Shown here: in pieces, positions 41,293 through 50,391 of the stretch
How positions within the stretch are numbered: position 1 is the first letter of the stretch
Layout: each line of letters opens with the position of its first letter
Source: Szabonella sp046295215
GTDB lineage: Bacteria; Pseudomonadota; Alphaproteobacteria; Rhodobacterales; Rhodobacteraceae
Assembly (NCBI GenBank): GCA_046295215.1
Contig: JBKBNP010000009.1
Location: 1-64,000 of the forward strand
Reading direction: 5' to 3'
DNA: 64,000 bases
Program-made: the position numbers and the translations under genes
Notes under the pieces: generated by a model
The model's input: the letters and a program-made list of their open reading frames with translations, nothing else
The model's database searches: none
Told to the model about the DNA's origin: nothing

Positions 41293-43485
41293 ATGAGCAG
41301 AACCGGAAATGGCCGATCCCCCCTTGTGGCGGATCGCAGAAAGGGCAGCGCAGTGGCAAAGCCGCGTGCGACAAAACCTCCGCGCAAACCCGCGCGCCGC
41401 CGCCCGCGCGGCCCCTTCGGCTGGATCGCGGCGCTGGTGGGCTTCGTCTGGGCCATCCTCTGGGGCTTCACCTGGCGGGTGGGGGCGGTTTCGGCGATGA
41501 TCCTCGCCGGGGTCGTGTTCTTTTTCTATTCGTCGCTGCCCCCGCTTGATGCGATGCTGGACGGGCGCGCGCGCGGGTCGGTCACGCTTCTGGACCGCAA
41601 TGACAAGGTTTTCGCATGGCGCGGGGAAACCTTCGGTGGCCAGATCTCGGCCTCCAAAGTGTCCAAGCACCTGCACAACGCCGTGGTCGCGACCGAGGAC
41701 AAGCGGTTCTACTGGCATCTCGGTCTCAGCCCGCGCGGCATCGCCTCGGCGGTGCGCATCAACCTGCGCGAGGGGCGCGGCCCGCTGGAAGGCAATGGCG
41801 GGTCCACCATCACGCAGCAGACCGCGAAACTGCTGTGTCTGGGCGTGCCCTATGATCCGGCGGAATGGAAATCCGAAGCTGCCTATGAAACCGACTGCCG
41901 CCGCGGCGGCATCTGGCGCAAGATCCGCGAAGTGCCCTATGCGCTGGCGCTGGAGGCCAAATATTCCAAGGCCGAGATCCTGACGATCTATCTCAACCGC
42001 GCCTATCTGGGTGCGGGCGCACGCGGGTTCGAAGCGGCAGCGCAACGCTATTTCGGCAAATCTGCCAATCAGGTGAACGCCGCCGAGGCCGCGATGCTGG
42101 CGGGCCTTCTGAAAGCGCCCTCCTTCTATGCGCCCACCAACAATCTGCAGCGCGCCCGCGATCGCGCCAATGTGGTGATCGCTCTGATGCAGGAACAGGG
42201 CTATCTGACCCTGGCCGAGGCCGAGGCCGCGCGGAAGAACCCGGCCAGCCTGTCGGATGCCGCCGAAGCGCAGGCGGGCGGCTACTTTGCCGATTGGGTG
42301 ATGTCGGAAGGCCCCGACTTCCTGACCCGGACCACGACCGAAGACGTCATCATGCGCACCACGCTGGACCAGCGGTTGCAGGCCGCCGCCGAAACCGCGC
42401 TGGCGCATGTGTTCAAGACCAAGGTGCGCGAAGGGTCCAAGGCGCAGGCGGCGGTTGTCGTGATGTCGGCGGATGGCGCTGTGCGCGCCATGGTGGGCGG
42501 GCGCACCCCGCAGCCGCCGGGCAGCTTCAACCGTGCGACCATGGCCAAACGCCAGACCGGATCGGCCTTCAAGCCCTTCCTCTATGCCGCAGCCCTCGAT
42601 TTCGGCTACAGCCCCGCCGATTATGTGCAGGACGAACCGCTGACCATCAATATCCCCGGATCGGGCGCCTGGTCACCGCAGAACTATACCCGGCGCTACC
42701 TTGGCCTCATCACGCTGACCAAGGCGCTGGAGGAATCGGTCAACACCGCCGCCGTGCGGATTTCCGAGGCGATGGGGCGCGACCTCGTGCGCGCGGTCGC
42801 CACCGATTTCGGCATTGAAAGCAGCCTCGCCGATGGCCCGGCGCTGGCGCTCGGCGCCTCCGAGGCGACCCTGCTGGAAATGACCGGAGCCTATGCGGGC
42901 ATCCTCAACGGCGGCTCGGCGGTCAAACCCTTCGGACTGATCGACCTGCGCCTGCGCGGTGACAACACCGCCCTGATCGGTCAGGACGGCGGCATCGGCG
43001 AGCGGGTGATTTCCGAGGAAAGCGCCAAATACCTGACCTACATGATGACGCGCGTGATCGAGGCGGGCACCGGGCAAAGGGCGAAACTGCCGGGGCGCGA
43101 GGCGGCGGGCAAGACCGGCACGACCTCGGCGGCGCGCGATGCCTGGTTTCTGGGCTATACCGCCGACTATGTAACGGGCGTCTGGATGGGCTATGACGAC
43201 AACACCCCCCTGACCGGCGTGACGGGCGGTGGCATCCCGGCGGAAATCTGGCGCGAGGTGATGGTGCGCGTGCATGAAGGCCTGCCCGCCCGCCCCCTGC
43301 CCGTGCTGATCCCCGAACCCCGCCTGCCCCCCCTGATGAATCAGGATGGCAGCGTGCAGGACAGCTACGCCCCGGAACCGCAATACCAGGCCCAGCCACG
43401 CCAGCCCGCCCCGCAGCCAAGATCGAATGACGGTGATCTGGCCGAACGCATCCTGCGCGAGGTGCTGGGGATCTTCGGCAACTGA
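41293..43485 (+). CDS. Penicillin-binding protein 1A-family bifunctional transglycosylase/transpeptidase
   Basis: A 730-residue class A PBP that polymerises and crosslinks peptidoglycan at the inner membrane. After a basic cytoplasmic tail and one membrane helix (~42-80), the GT51 domain shows ATEDKRFYWHLG and GNGGSTITQQTAK. The transpeptidase domain has the SxxK serine in TGSAFKPFLY, SVN in EESVNTA and KTGTT. The C-terminus is Pro/Gln-rich. The ATG at 41293 lies at the basic leader; a long in-frame extension upstream overlaps glnK and amtB and is not used. Confidence 0.93.
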   Translation: MSRTGNGRSPLVADRRKGSAVAKPRATKPPRKPARRRPRGPFGWIAALVGFVWAILWGFTWRVGAVSAMILAGVVFFFYSSLPPLDAMLDGRARGSVTLLDRNDKVFAWRGETFGGQISASKVSKHLHNAVVATEDKRFYWHLGLSPRGIASAVRINLREGRGPLEGNGGSTITQQTAKLLCLGVPYDPAEWKSEAAYETDCRRGGIWRKIREVPYALALEAKYSKAEILTIYLNRAYLGAGARGFEAAAQRYFGKSANQVNAAEAAMLAGLLKAPSFYAPTNNLQRARDRANVVIALMQEQGYLTLAEAEAARKNPASLSDAAEAQAGGYFADWVMSEGPDFLTRTTTEDVIMRTTLDQRLQAAAETALAHVFKTKVREGSKAQAAVVVMSADGAVRAMVGGRTPQPPGSFNRATMAKRQTGSAFKPFLYAAALDFGYSPADYVQDEPLTINIPGSGAWSPQNYTRRYLGLITLTKALEESVNTAAVRISEAMGRDLVRAVATDFGIESSLADGPALALGASEATLLEMTGAYAGILNGGSAVKPFGLIDLRLRGDNTALIGQDGGIGERVISEESAKYLTYMMTRVIEAGTGQRAKLPGREAAGKTGTTSAARDAWFLGYTADYVTGVWMGYDDNTPLTGVTGGGIPAEIWREVMVRVHEGLPARPLPVLIPEPRLPPLMNQDGSVQDSYAPEPQYQAQPRQPAPQPRSNDGDLAERILREVLGIFGN

Positions 43486-43570
43486 CCCCGGGCTTGCAGG
43501 GGCGGCACCCGCCCGCTAGGGTCGCCGCGTCAGACCGGAGGGTCTGGCGCTGCCAGCCAAGGAGCCTGCC

Positions 43571-44029
43571 ATGACCATCGAAGCCCGCCTTGCCGATCTC
43601 GGCGTGACCCTGCCCGACGCCCCCGCGCCTGCGGCCAATTATGTGCCCTTCGTGGTGACGGGAAACCTCGTGCATGTCTCGGGCCAGATCAGCCAGAAGG
43701 ACGGCGCGATGATCAAGGGCCGTCTGGGCGACGGCATGACCGTGGAGGCCGGTGCTGACGCCGCAAAATGCTGCGCCGTCAGCCTGCTGTCCCAATTGCG
43801 CGCCGCCTGTGGCGGGGATATTGAGCGGCTGGTGCGCGTGGTGAAACTGACCGGCTTCGTCAATTCCACCGCCGATTTCACCGACCAGCCAAAGGTCATC
43901 AACGGCGCGTCGGATTTCCTCGTCGCGGCCCTGGGCGACCGGGGGCGACATGCGCGCTCCGCGGTGTCGGCAGCCTCGCTGCCCTTTGGCGTCGCGGTCG
44001 AAATCGAAGCGATTTTCGAGATCGCCTGA
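43571..44029 (+). CDS. RidA/YjgF family protein
   Basis: A 152-residue RidA-family protein of the longer YjgF-like subgroup (LADLGVTLPDAPAPAANYVP, VHVSGQIS, RLVRVVKLTGFVNS). The catalytic arginine of canonical RidA (Arg105, in a P-x-R-S/T segment) is not evident; the corresponding stretch reads RHARSAVSAASLPFGVAVEIE, so imine deaminase activity is plausible with RHARS but unproven. AAGGAG lies seven bases before the ATG. Followed 31 bases later by the glycerophosphodiesterase gene. Confidence 0.88.
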   Translation: MTIEARLADLGVTLPDAPAPAANYVPFVVTGNLVHVSGQISQKDGAMIKGRLGDGMTVEAGADAAKCCAVSLLSQLRAACGGDIERLVRVVKLTGFVNSTADFTDQPKVINGASDFLVAALGDRGRHARSAVSAASLPFGVAVEIEAIFEIA

Positions 44030-44060
44030 CGTCCCCTCTCCCCCTGCCCCGGTTGTCCCG

Positions 44061-44831
44061 ATGCCCCCTCCGCTCCCCCCGGCTTTTCTCGGTGCGCCCA
44101 TCGCGCATCGCGCCTTCCATGACCACGCCGCCGGACGCCCCGAAAACAGCCGCGCCGCCATTGCCGCCGCCATCGACCACGGCTTCGGCATAGAGATCGA
44201 CCTGCAACTCTCCTCCGATGGCGTGGCGATGGTCTTTCACGACGAAGCACTAGCGCGCCTGACCGGGCAGGAGGGGCTGCTGGGTGACCTGCCCGCCGGC
44301 CGGCTCGCTACCCTCCCCCTGCTGGGCGGGGATGAAGGCATCCCGACCTTCGCCGAGGTGCTGGCCCTCGTCGCCGGGCGCGCGGCCTTGCTGGTGGAAC
44401 TCAAGGATCAGACCGGCAGCATGGCGCCCGCCGACGGACGCCTCGAGGCGGCGGCAGCGGCGGCGCTGGACGGATACGAAGGCCCGGTCGCAGTGATGTC
44501 CTTCAACCCGCACAGCATCGCCCGGCTGGCAGGGCTCGCCCCGCATCTGCCGCGCGGCCTCACCACCTCCGCCTGGGACGCAGGCGACTGGGCACCGCTG
44601 CCCCCCGCCCGCTGCGACGAACTTCGTGCCATCCCCGACTACACCCGCTGCGGCGCTGCCTTCGTATCGCATGAGGCCTCCGACCTCGCCCGCCCCCGCA
44701 TCGCAGACCTCAAATCCGCCGGGGCCGCAATCCTGTGCTGGACGATCACCTCGCAAGCAGAGGAAGACCGCGCACGCCGGATCGCGGACAATATCACCTT
44801 CGAAGGCTATACCCCCGCCCCCCGCGCTTGA
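44061..44831 (+). CDS. Glycerophosphodiester phosphodiesterase family protein
   Basis: A 256-residue GDPD TIM barrel. IAHRAFHDHAAGRPENSRAA carries the HR and PEN motif, EIDLQLSSDG and MVFHDE carry the metal ligands Glu, Asp and His. It would hydrolyse glycerophosphodiesters to glycerol 3-phosphate and an alcohol. No signal peptide is visible, so it is likely cytoplasmic. The C-terminal half has NITFEGYTP, typical of the alphaproteobacterial subgroup. Confidence 0.9.
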   Translation: MPPPLPPAFLGAPIAHRAFHDHAAGRPENSRAAIAAAIDHGFGIEIDLQLSSDGVAMVFHDEALARLTGQEGLLGDLPAGRLATLPLLGGDEGIPTFAEVLALVAGRAALLVELKDQTGSMAPADGRLEAAAAAALDGYEGPVAVMSFNPHSIARLAGLAPHLPRGLTTSAWDAGDWAPLPPARCDELRAIPDYTRCGAAFVSHEASDLARPRIADLKSAGAAILCWTITSQAEEDRARRIADNITFEGYTPAPRA

Positions 44832-44877
44832 CGAACGCCGCGCGCACGCCACCCTCTGCCGGGCTGCGGGCTTTCAC

Positions 44878-44940
44878 CTGTTCGAAAATATCCTCGGGGG
44901 AGCCTGCGGCCCCGCCGCAGGCCGGGGGCAGACAGCCCCC
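44878..44940. repeat. Dispersed 3'-end element, copy 5
   Basis: The box CTGTTCGAAAATATCCTCGG with trailing GGGA is followed by a palindrome (GCCTGCGGC/GCCGCAGGC) and by GGGGGC-AGACA-GCCCCC (44924-44940). Lies downstream of the GDPD gene. Confidence 0.75.
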
Positions 44941-44951
44941 GTCCCGCCCCG

Positions 44952-44996
44952 TCCACCAGACCGACGTCCACCAGACCGACCTCAACCAGACCGAAG
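44952..44996. repeat. Three tandem 15-bp repeats
   Basis: TCCACCAGACCGACG, TCCACCAGACCGACC and TCAACCAGACCGAAG follow one another just before the DUF482 gene start. The unit length is a multiple of three but it is non-coding here. Too short and irregular for a CRISPR or known protein-binding array. Confidence 0.7.
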
Positions 44997-45002
44997 GCCA
45001 GA

Positions 45003-46184
45003 ATGACCGCGCCCGAGTTCCAGATCACCCTGCACGGCCAGTTCAGCGACATCCCGGCCGCAGACTGGGACGCGCTGGCCTGCCCCGAAGTGGCCGATGG
45101 GGGCCGCCCGCGTGATCCCTTCACCACGCACCGCTTTCTGGCAGCCCTCGATACCTCCGGCTCTACCGGGCCGGGGACCGGCTGGCAGGTGCAGGCGATG
45201 ATGGTGCGAGCGCAGGACCAGATGATCGCCGCAGCACCGCTTTACCTCAAGACCCACAGCCAGGGCGAATATATCTTCGACCACTCCTGGGCCGATGCCT
45301 ATGAACGTGCGGGCGGGCAGTATTACCCGAAACTCCAGATCGCGGTGCCCTTCACCCCCGCAACGGGCCGCCGCTTCCTGACCGCGCGCGGGCAAGAGGA
45401 GGCGGGCAGCGCCGCGATCCTTGCAGGCGCCATGCAGATCGCCGAGGCCAACCGGGCCTCCTCGCTGCATGTCACCTTCTGCACCGGGGCCGAGGCCGGG
45501 GCCGGGGCGCGCATGGGCCTTCTGCACCGTGTCACCCAGCAATATCACTGGGAAAACCGGGGCTATGGCAGCTTCGACGATTTCCTCGCCGATCTCGCCT
45601 CGCGCAAGCGCAAGACGATCCGCAAGGAACGCCAGACCGCCGCCGCCTCGGGGTTCGCCATCCGCGCCCTCACCGGGGACGACATCCGGCAAGAGCATTG
45701 GGATGCCTTCTGGCGCTTCTATCAGGACACCGGCAGCCGCAAATGGGGGCGCCCCTACCTGACCCGCGCCGCCTTCACCGCCTTTCACGAGAAGATGCGC
45801 CGCGACATCCTGCTGGTCCTGGCCTTCCAAGGGGACCGCGCGGTGGCGGGGGCGCTCAATTTCATTGGCCGCGACACGCTTTATGGCCGCTATTGGGGCT
45901 GCGTCGAGGATCATCCCTGCCTGCATTTCGAACTGTGCTATTATCGCGCGATCGACTGGGCCATCGAACATGGCCTTTCCCGCGTCGAGGCGGGCGCGCA
46001 GGGCGAACACAAGCTGGCGCGCGGCTATCTGCCGACCCAGATCCATTCCCTGCACTGGCTGGCCGAGCCATCCTTCTCCGAAGCTGTCTCCCGCTATCTG
46101 GAGGCCGAGCGCCGTGCCGTGGATGCGGAAATCGAGGTGATGACCAGCTATGGCCCCTTCCGCCGAATCGTGGAAAGCGACTAG
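45003..46184 (+). CDS. DUF482 / FemAB-like GNAT-fold acyltransferase
   Basis: A 393-residue peptidogalycan-biosynthesis/DUF482 protein. It has two GNAT-like halves. SRKRKTIRKERQ and WGRPYLTRAAF are characteristic, and LNFIGRDTLYGRYWGC with VEAGAQGEHKLARGY in the second half matches the conserved core. Homologues are widespread in alphaproteobacteria and were proposed to act in cell-envelope acyl or amino-acyl transfer, but the substrate is unsettled. ATG follows the 15-bp tandem repeats directly. Confidence 0.88.
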   Translation: MTAPEFQITLHGQFSDIPAADWDALACPEVADGGRPRDPFTTHRFLAALDTSGSTGPGTGWQVQAMMVRAQDQMIAAAPLYLKTHSQGEYIFDHSWADAYERAGGQYYPKLQIAVPFTPATGRRFLTARGQEEAGSAAILAGAMQIAEANRASSLHVTFCTGAEAGAGARMGLLHRVTQQYHWENRGYGSFDDFLADLASRKRKTIRKERQTAAASGFAIRALTGDDIRQEHWDAFWRFYQDTGSRKWGRPYLTRAAFTAFHEKMRRDILLVLAFQGDRAVAGALNFIGRDTLYGRYWGCVEDHPCLHFELCYYRAIDWAIEHGLSRVEAGAQGEHKLARGYLPTQIHSLHWLAEPSFSEAVSRYLEAERRAVDAEIEVMTSYGPFRRIVESD

Positions 46185-46221
46185 ATTCGGGCGGAACGGG
46201 ATAACCCTGAAAGGACGGACG

Positions 46222-46824
46222 ATGCTGACCTTCTACACCAACCCGAGGTCGCGGGGACGGATCGTGCGCTGGATGCTGGAGGAGGTCGGCCAGCCCTATG
46301 ACACCGTCGTTGTCGATTACGGCCCCGAGATGCAGAAGCCCGAATACCTCGCCATCAACCCGATGGGCAAGGTGCCTGCGGTGGTGCGGAACGGTCATGT
46401 CGTGACCGAATGTGCCGCGATCTGCGCCTGGCTGGCGGAAACCTTCCCCGAGGCGGGATTGCAGGGCGATGACCGCGCCTCTTTCCTGCGCTGGATGTTC
46501 TTTGCCGCAGGCCCGCTGGAGGCCGCCGTCACCAACCGCACGCTGGAGGTTGTGGTGCCGCCCGAAAAATCGGGCTTTGTGGGCTATGGCAGCTATGACC
46601 GCGCGGTCGATGCGCTGGACGGCGCGCTCAGTAGTCGCGACTGGCTGGGCGGCAATGCCTTTTCGGGCGCGGATGTCTATGTCGGCGCGCAGGTGATCTG
46701 GGGTCTGCAATTCGCCACCCTGCCCGAGCGTCCCGCCTTTGCCGCCTATCGCGACCGGCTGGTGCAGCGCCCCGCCTACACCCGGGCGGGCGCGCTGGAC
46801 GATGCGCTGATGGCCCCGGCATGA
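46222..46824 (+). CDS. Glutathione S-transferase family protein
   Basis: A 200-residue GST. The thioredoxin-like domain starts LTFYTNPRSRGRIVRWMLEE, with Ser/Arg at the glutathione-activating region, and NPMGKVPAVV is the cis-Pro loop. The C-terminal helical domain follows. Conjugation target unknown. Its stop overlaps the start of the pterin dehydratase gene as ATGA. RBS AAAGGACGGACG precedes the ATG. Confidence 0.88.
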   Translation: MLTFYTNPRSRGRIVRWMLEEVGQPYDTVVVDYGPEMQKPEYLAINPMGKVPAVVRNGHVVTECAAICAWLAETFPEAGLQGDDRASFLRWMFFAAGPLEAAVTNRTLEVVVPPEKSGFVGYGSYDRAVDALDGALSSRDWLGGNAFSGADVYVGAQVIWGLQFATLPERPAFAAYRDRLVQRPAYTRAGALDDALMAPA

Positions 46825-47120
46825 CGCCTCCGCATCACCGCCCGCCGGACCCTGCCGCGCTGGAGGCCCTGATCGCAAGGGGCTGGAGCCGTGTGCCCCT
46901 GCGTGGTGCCATCACCCGGACCTATCTGTTCCATGATTTCGCCGAGGCGATGGGGTTCATGATGCGCGCAGCCCTTTGGGCGGAAAAGATGGATCATCAC
47001 CCGGAATGGTCCAACAGCTATCGCCGTGTCGAGGTGGTGCTGACCACGCATAGCATCGCGGGGTTGAGCGAACTGGACATCCTGCTGGCACAAAGGATGG
47101 ACAAGCTGGCGGGCCTCTGA
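46821..47120 (+). CDS. 4a-hydroxytetrahydrobiopterin dehydratase (PCD/DCoH-like)
   Basis: A 99-residue pterin-4a-carbinolamine dehydratase. KMDHHPEWSNSYRRVEVVLTTH contains the His-His-Pro-x-Trp and downstream His of the active site, and GLSELDILLAQRMD is the typical C-terminal helix. It regenerates dihydropterin after aromatic-amino-acid hydroxylation, and in some bacteria also salvages damaged molybdopterin precursors. Overlaps the GST gene. Confidence 0.92.
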   Translation: MTPPHHRPPDPAALEALIARGWSRVPLRGAITRTYLFHDFAEAMGFMMRAALWAEKMDHHPEWSNSYRRVEVVLTTHSIAGLSELDILLAQRMDKLAGL

Positions 47121-47261
47121 CCGCCCCCTCGTCACGCCTTGCTATTTTCTTCGGTCCGGGGGGGCGACGCGCAGAGGCGGGGCCCGTCCGTCGCGCAACC
47201 AAGATCCCGGCCCGCGAGCGTGGAAAACAGTCAGCTTGACGAGTTGCCCCGACGCCCGCCG

Positions 47262-48419
47262 TCAGAGACGCAGCACCTTGACGTTGTTGCCCTTGGCCGT
47301 CAGCGCGATCTCGCCCTTGCAGAGCCGCAGCGCATCCTCGCCAAAAGCCTCGCGCCGCCAGCCCGCAAGGGCGGCCACCTCTCGCTGTCCCGCCGCGATC
47401 AGGTCCAGTTCGGAGGCCGACGCGATCAGCCGCGCCGCGACCCCCAGATCCTCGGCCTTGGCCTTCAAAAGAACGCGCAGCAGATCGGCCAGTGCCGGAT
47501 TGACCTGCACCTGATCGCGGCTGTCCTCGACCTTCGGCAGATCCTCGGCCTTCACCTCCAGCCCGGTCTTGACCGCCGCCATCAGCCCGTCGGCAATATC
47601 GCCCCGCCGCGCCTCGCGCAGCAAGAGGCGCGAGCGGCCCAGTTCCTCGTGACTGGTGGGCCGGGTGGAGGCGAGTTCCAGCAGCGCGTCATCCTTGATG
47701 ACCCGGCTGCGCGGCACATTGTTGCGCTGCGCATATTCTTCGCGGAACCGCGCGAGTTCCTTGACCACGGCCAGAAAGCGGCCAGAGGTGGTCCGCGTCT
47801 TGATCCGCAGCCAGGCCTCGTCGGGCGTGGTGGTGTAGGTGGCGGGGTCGGTGAGGATCGAAAGCTCCTCCTCCACCCATTTCTGACGGCCACTTTTCGC
47901 GATCTGCGCGGCAAGGCTTTCATAGATCACCCGCAGATGCGTCACATCGGCCAGCGCATAGACCTGCTGCGCCTCGGTCAAGGGGCGGCGCGACCAGTCG
48001 GTGAAGCGCGAGGTCTTGTCGAGCGGCTGATGCGCGATCTTCTTGACCAGCGTTTCATAGCCGACCTGTTCGCCAAAGCCGCAGACCATGGCTGCGATCT
48101 GGGTGTCGAACAGCGGTTCGGGAAAGACATTACCCTCGACGAAAAAGATCTCCAGATCCTGCCGGGCGGCGTGGAACACCTTGACCGTCGCCTTGTGGCG
48201 GAAAAGGTCATAAAGCGGGTCGAGCGACATCTGCGCCCCCTCGACCGGGTCCACCAGCACCGCATCGCCGGTCTTGCCCGGCAGCGCCATCTGGATCAGG
48301 CAGAGCTTGGCCCAATAGGTGCGCTCGCGCAGGAACTCGGTGTCGATGGTGACATAGGGTTCGGCTTTTGCCGCCTCGCAGAAGGCGGCGAGGTCTTCGG
48401 TCGTGGTGATCGTTCGCAT
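47262..48419 (-). CDS. rnd: Ribonuclease D
   Basis: A 385-residue 3'-5' exoribonuclease. The DEDD catalytic acids appear in VTIDTEFLRERTYW, and later in ALADVTHLRVIYESL. An HRDC domain occupies about 205-285 (ELARFREEYAQRNNVPRSRVI), and a second helical region follows. It trims structured RNA 3' ends such as tRNA precursors. Start at the canonical MRTITTTEDL. Confidence 0.93.
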   Translation of the reverse strand: MRTITTTEDLAAFCEAAKAEPYVTIDTEFLRERTYWAKLCLIQMALPGKTGDAVLVDPVEGAQMSLDPLYDLFRHKATVKVFHAARQDLEIFFVEGNVFPEPLFDTQIAAMVCGFGEQVGYETLVKKIAHQPLDKTSRFTDWSRRPLTEAQQVYALADVTHLRVIYESLAAQIAKSGRQKWVEEELSILTDPATYTTTPDEAWLRIKTRTTSGRFLAVVKELARFREEYAQRNNVPRSRVIKDDALLELASTRPTSHEELGRSRLLLREARRGDIADGLMAAVKTGLEVKAEDLPKVEDSRDQVQVNPALADLLRVLLKAKAEDLGVAARLIASASELDLIAAGQREVAALAGWRREAFGEDALRLCKGEIALTAKGNNVKVLRL

Positions 48420-48503
48420 CGTGGTCCTGTCGGGCGCTTGGGCGGGGTCATCCCGCCAGTCCGCTATACCAACCCGCTATAGGAGCCATGGGACGGAATG
48501 GAA

Positions 48504-48530
48504 AGCCCCGCGCAGGACTGCGCGGGGCTT
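48504..48530 (-). terminator. Hairpin downstream of the peroxiredoxin gene
   Basis: AGCCCCGCGCA (48504-48514) pairs with TGCGCGGGGCT (48519-48529), loop GGAC. In the minus direction only TTTCC follows, so it is a moderate terminator at best. Confidence 0.6.
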
Positions 48531-48569
48531 TGCCGGAAACTGTTGCCCCGCCGGGGGGCGAAGGCCATG

Positions 48570-49058
48570 TCAGATCGCGGCCAGCAGCGCCTCGCCGCCG
48601 GATTTTTCACAGGTGCCCGGAGCCTCTTCCAGATGCAGTACCTTGACCACGCCATCCTCGGCCAGAAGCGCATAGCGTTTGGACCGCCCCATCAGCCCGA
48701 CGGCGGGCGCGTCGAAGGTGAGCCCCATCGCTGTGGCGAAAGCGCCCGTGCCATCGGCCAGCAGCGTCAGGCCCGCCTCGCTAGCCCCGGTCGCCGCACC
48801 CCAGGCCTTCATCACGAAGGGGTCGTTGACGGAAACGCAGATGATCTCCTCCACACCCTTTTCGGCCAACCCGTCCTTGGCACGGATGAAACTCGGGACA
48901 TGCGCGGAATGGCAGGTCGGCGTGAAGGCCCCCGGCACGGCAAAGATCACGACCTTGCGGCCCTTGGTCAGCGCCGCGACGGTAACCTCTTCGGGGCCAT
49001 TGGCGCCGATGGAGACGAGCGTGGCATCGGGCAGGCGGTCGCCGGTGGAAATCGTCAT
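48570..49058 (-). CDS. Peroxiredoxin, Prx5 type
   Basis: A 162-residue Prx5/AhpC-TSA-redoxin-type peroxidase. The peroxidatic cysteine is Cys49 in GAFTPTCHSAHVP. Further cysteines at 74 and 150 are possible resolving residues (EEIICVSVND, APGTCEKSG). Length fits bacterial Prx5 proteins that use glutathione or glutaredoxin. It reduces H2O2 and organic peroxides in the cytoplasm. Start ATG with an upstream AGAGGGACTGCCCC site. Confidence 0.92.
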   Translation of the reverse strand: MTISTGDRLPDATLVSIGANGPEEVTVAALTKGRKVVIFAVPGAFTPTCHSAHVPSFIRAKDGLAEKGVEEIICVSVNDPFVMKAWGAATGASEAGLTLLADGTGAFATAMGLTFDAPAVGLMGRSKRYALLAEDGVVKVLHLEEAPGTCEKSGGEALLAAI

Positions 49059-49167
49059 GGGGCAGTCCCTCTCGGTTGCGTTTTCTCTGGGTGCAGATAT
49101 AGGGTCTGGCGCGGTTTCCGACCAGCCCTTGACAGGGGCGCGGGTGCAAAATGAAGGGATGGCGGGA

Positions 49168-50391
49168 ATGTCGGATCAGGCGGGGCTTGCCGGGATCGTG
49201 GTGGTCGGGGCCGGGCAGGCCGGGGCGGCACTGGTGGCGAAGCTGCGCGCGCTGGGGTTTTCCGGCCCGATCACGCTGATCGGAGCCGAACCCGTGCCGC
49301 CCTATCAGCGCCCGCCTTTGTCCAAGGCCTATCTGCTGGGCGACGCGGTGGCGGAGCGGCTGTTCCTGCGACCGACGGAATTCTATGCGCAGAACGCGAT
49401 CACGCTGCGGATGGGCGAAGCTGTGGCGGCCATCGACACGGGCGCGAAAACCCTCACGCTGGCGGGGGGGGAGCGGCTGGCCTATGACGATCTGGTGCTG
49501 ACCACCGGATCGGTGCCGCGCCGCCTGCCTGCGGCCATCGGCGGCGATCTGGCGGGCGTGTTCACCCTGCGCGATCTGGCCGATGTGGATGCGATGCGCC
49601 CCCATCTGCGCCCCGGCGCGCGGGCGCTGGTGGTGGGGGGCGGCTATATCGGCCTCGAAGGTGCTGCCGTGGCGCGCAAGCTGGGGCTGGAGGTGACGGT
49701 GCTGGAAATGGCCCCGCGCATCCTGCAACGGGTCGCCTGCGCGCAGACCTCGGATTACTTCCGCGCGCTGCATCAGGCCCATGGCGTGACGATCCTTGAG
49801 AATACCGGGTTGCAGCGGCTGACGGGGACGGAGGCCGCGACCGGGGCCGTGCTGTCAGACGGGCGCGAGATTGCGGCGGATGTGGTGATCGTGGGCATCG
49901 GCATCGCGCCTGAAACCGCGCTGGCCGGGGCGGCGGGAATTACGCTCGACAACGGCATCGCGACGGATGCGCAGGGGCGCGCTTCTGCCCCGCATGTCTG
50001 GGCGGCGGGGGATTGTGCCTCCTTTCCGGTGCCGGGCGGCCGGATGCGGCTCGAATCGGTGCAGAACGCCATAGATCAGGCCGAGGCGGTGGCCGAAAAC
50101 CTGATGGGCGCGGGGCGGGCCTATGTGCCGATGCCGTGGTTCTGGTCGGATCAGTATGACGTGAAACTGCAGATCGCGGGGCTGAACGCGGGCCATGACC
50201 GTATCGTGGTGCGGGCCACCGAAGGCGCGCTGTCGCATTGGTATTACGCAGGGGCGCGACTGCTGGCGGTGGATGCGATGAACGACCCGCGCGCCTTCAT
50301 GGTCGCCAAGCGGCTGATCGAGGCGGGGCGGTCGCCTGACCCCGCGCTGGTCGCGGACCCGGACCTCGACCTCAAGGCGCTGCTGCGCTGA
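49168..50391 (+). CDS. FAD-dependent ferredoxin/rubredoxin-reductase-like oxidoreductase
   Basis: A 407-residue two-dinucleotide flavoprotein. The FAD loop is IVVVGAGQAGAALV and the NAD loop ALVVGGGYIGLEGAAV; YQRPPLSKAYL and WAAGDCASF are typical of the ferredoxin-NAD reductases of class I/III dioxygenase and P450 systems (reductase_C at the end). It likely supplies electrons to a [2Fe-2S] ferredoxin not found here. The ATG at 49168 is chosen over one nine bases earlier because GAAGGG sits just in front of that codon. Stop overlaps rsmD (TGATG). Confidence 0.9.
   Translation: MSDQAGLAGIVVVGAGQAGAALVAKLRALGFSGPITLIGAEPVPPYQRPPLSKAYLLGDAVAERLFLRPTEFYAQNAITLRMGEAVAAIDTGAKTLTLAGGERLAYDDLVLTTGSVPRRLPAAIGGDLAGVFTLRDLADVDAMRPHLRPGARALVVGGGYIGLEGAAVARKLGLEVTVLEMAPRILQRVACAQTSDYFRALHQAHGVTILENTGLQRLTGTEAATGAVLSDGREIAADVVIVGIGIAPETALAGAAGITLDNGIATDAQGRASAPHVWAAGDCASFPVPGGRMRLESVQNAIDQAEAVAENLMGAGRAYVPMPWFWSDQYDVKLQIAGLNAGHDRIVVRATEGALSHWYYAGARLLAVDAMNDPRAFMVAKRLIEAGRSPDPALVADPDLDLKALLR

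Noticed and set aside
44952..44996. A CRISPR-like array
   Set aside because: Units are only 15 bp, directly abutting with no spacers, and there are no cas genes.
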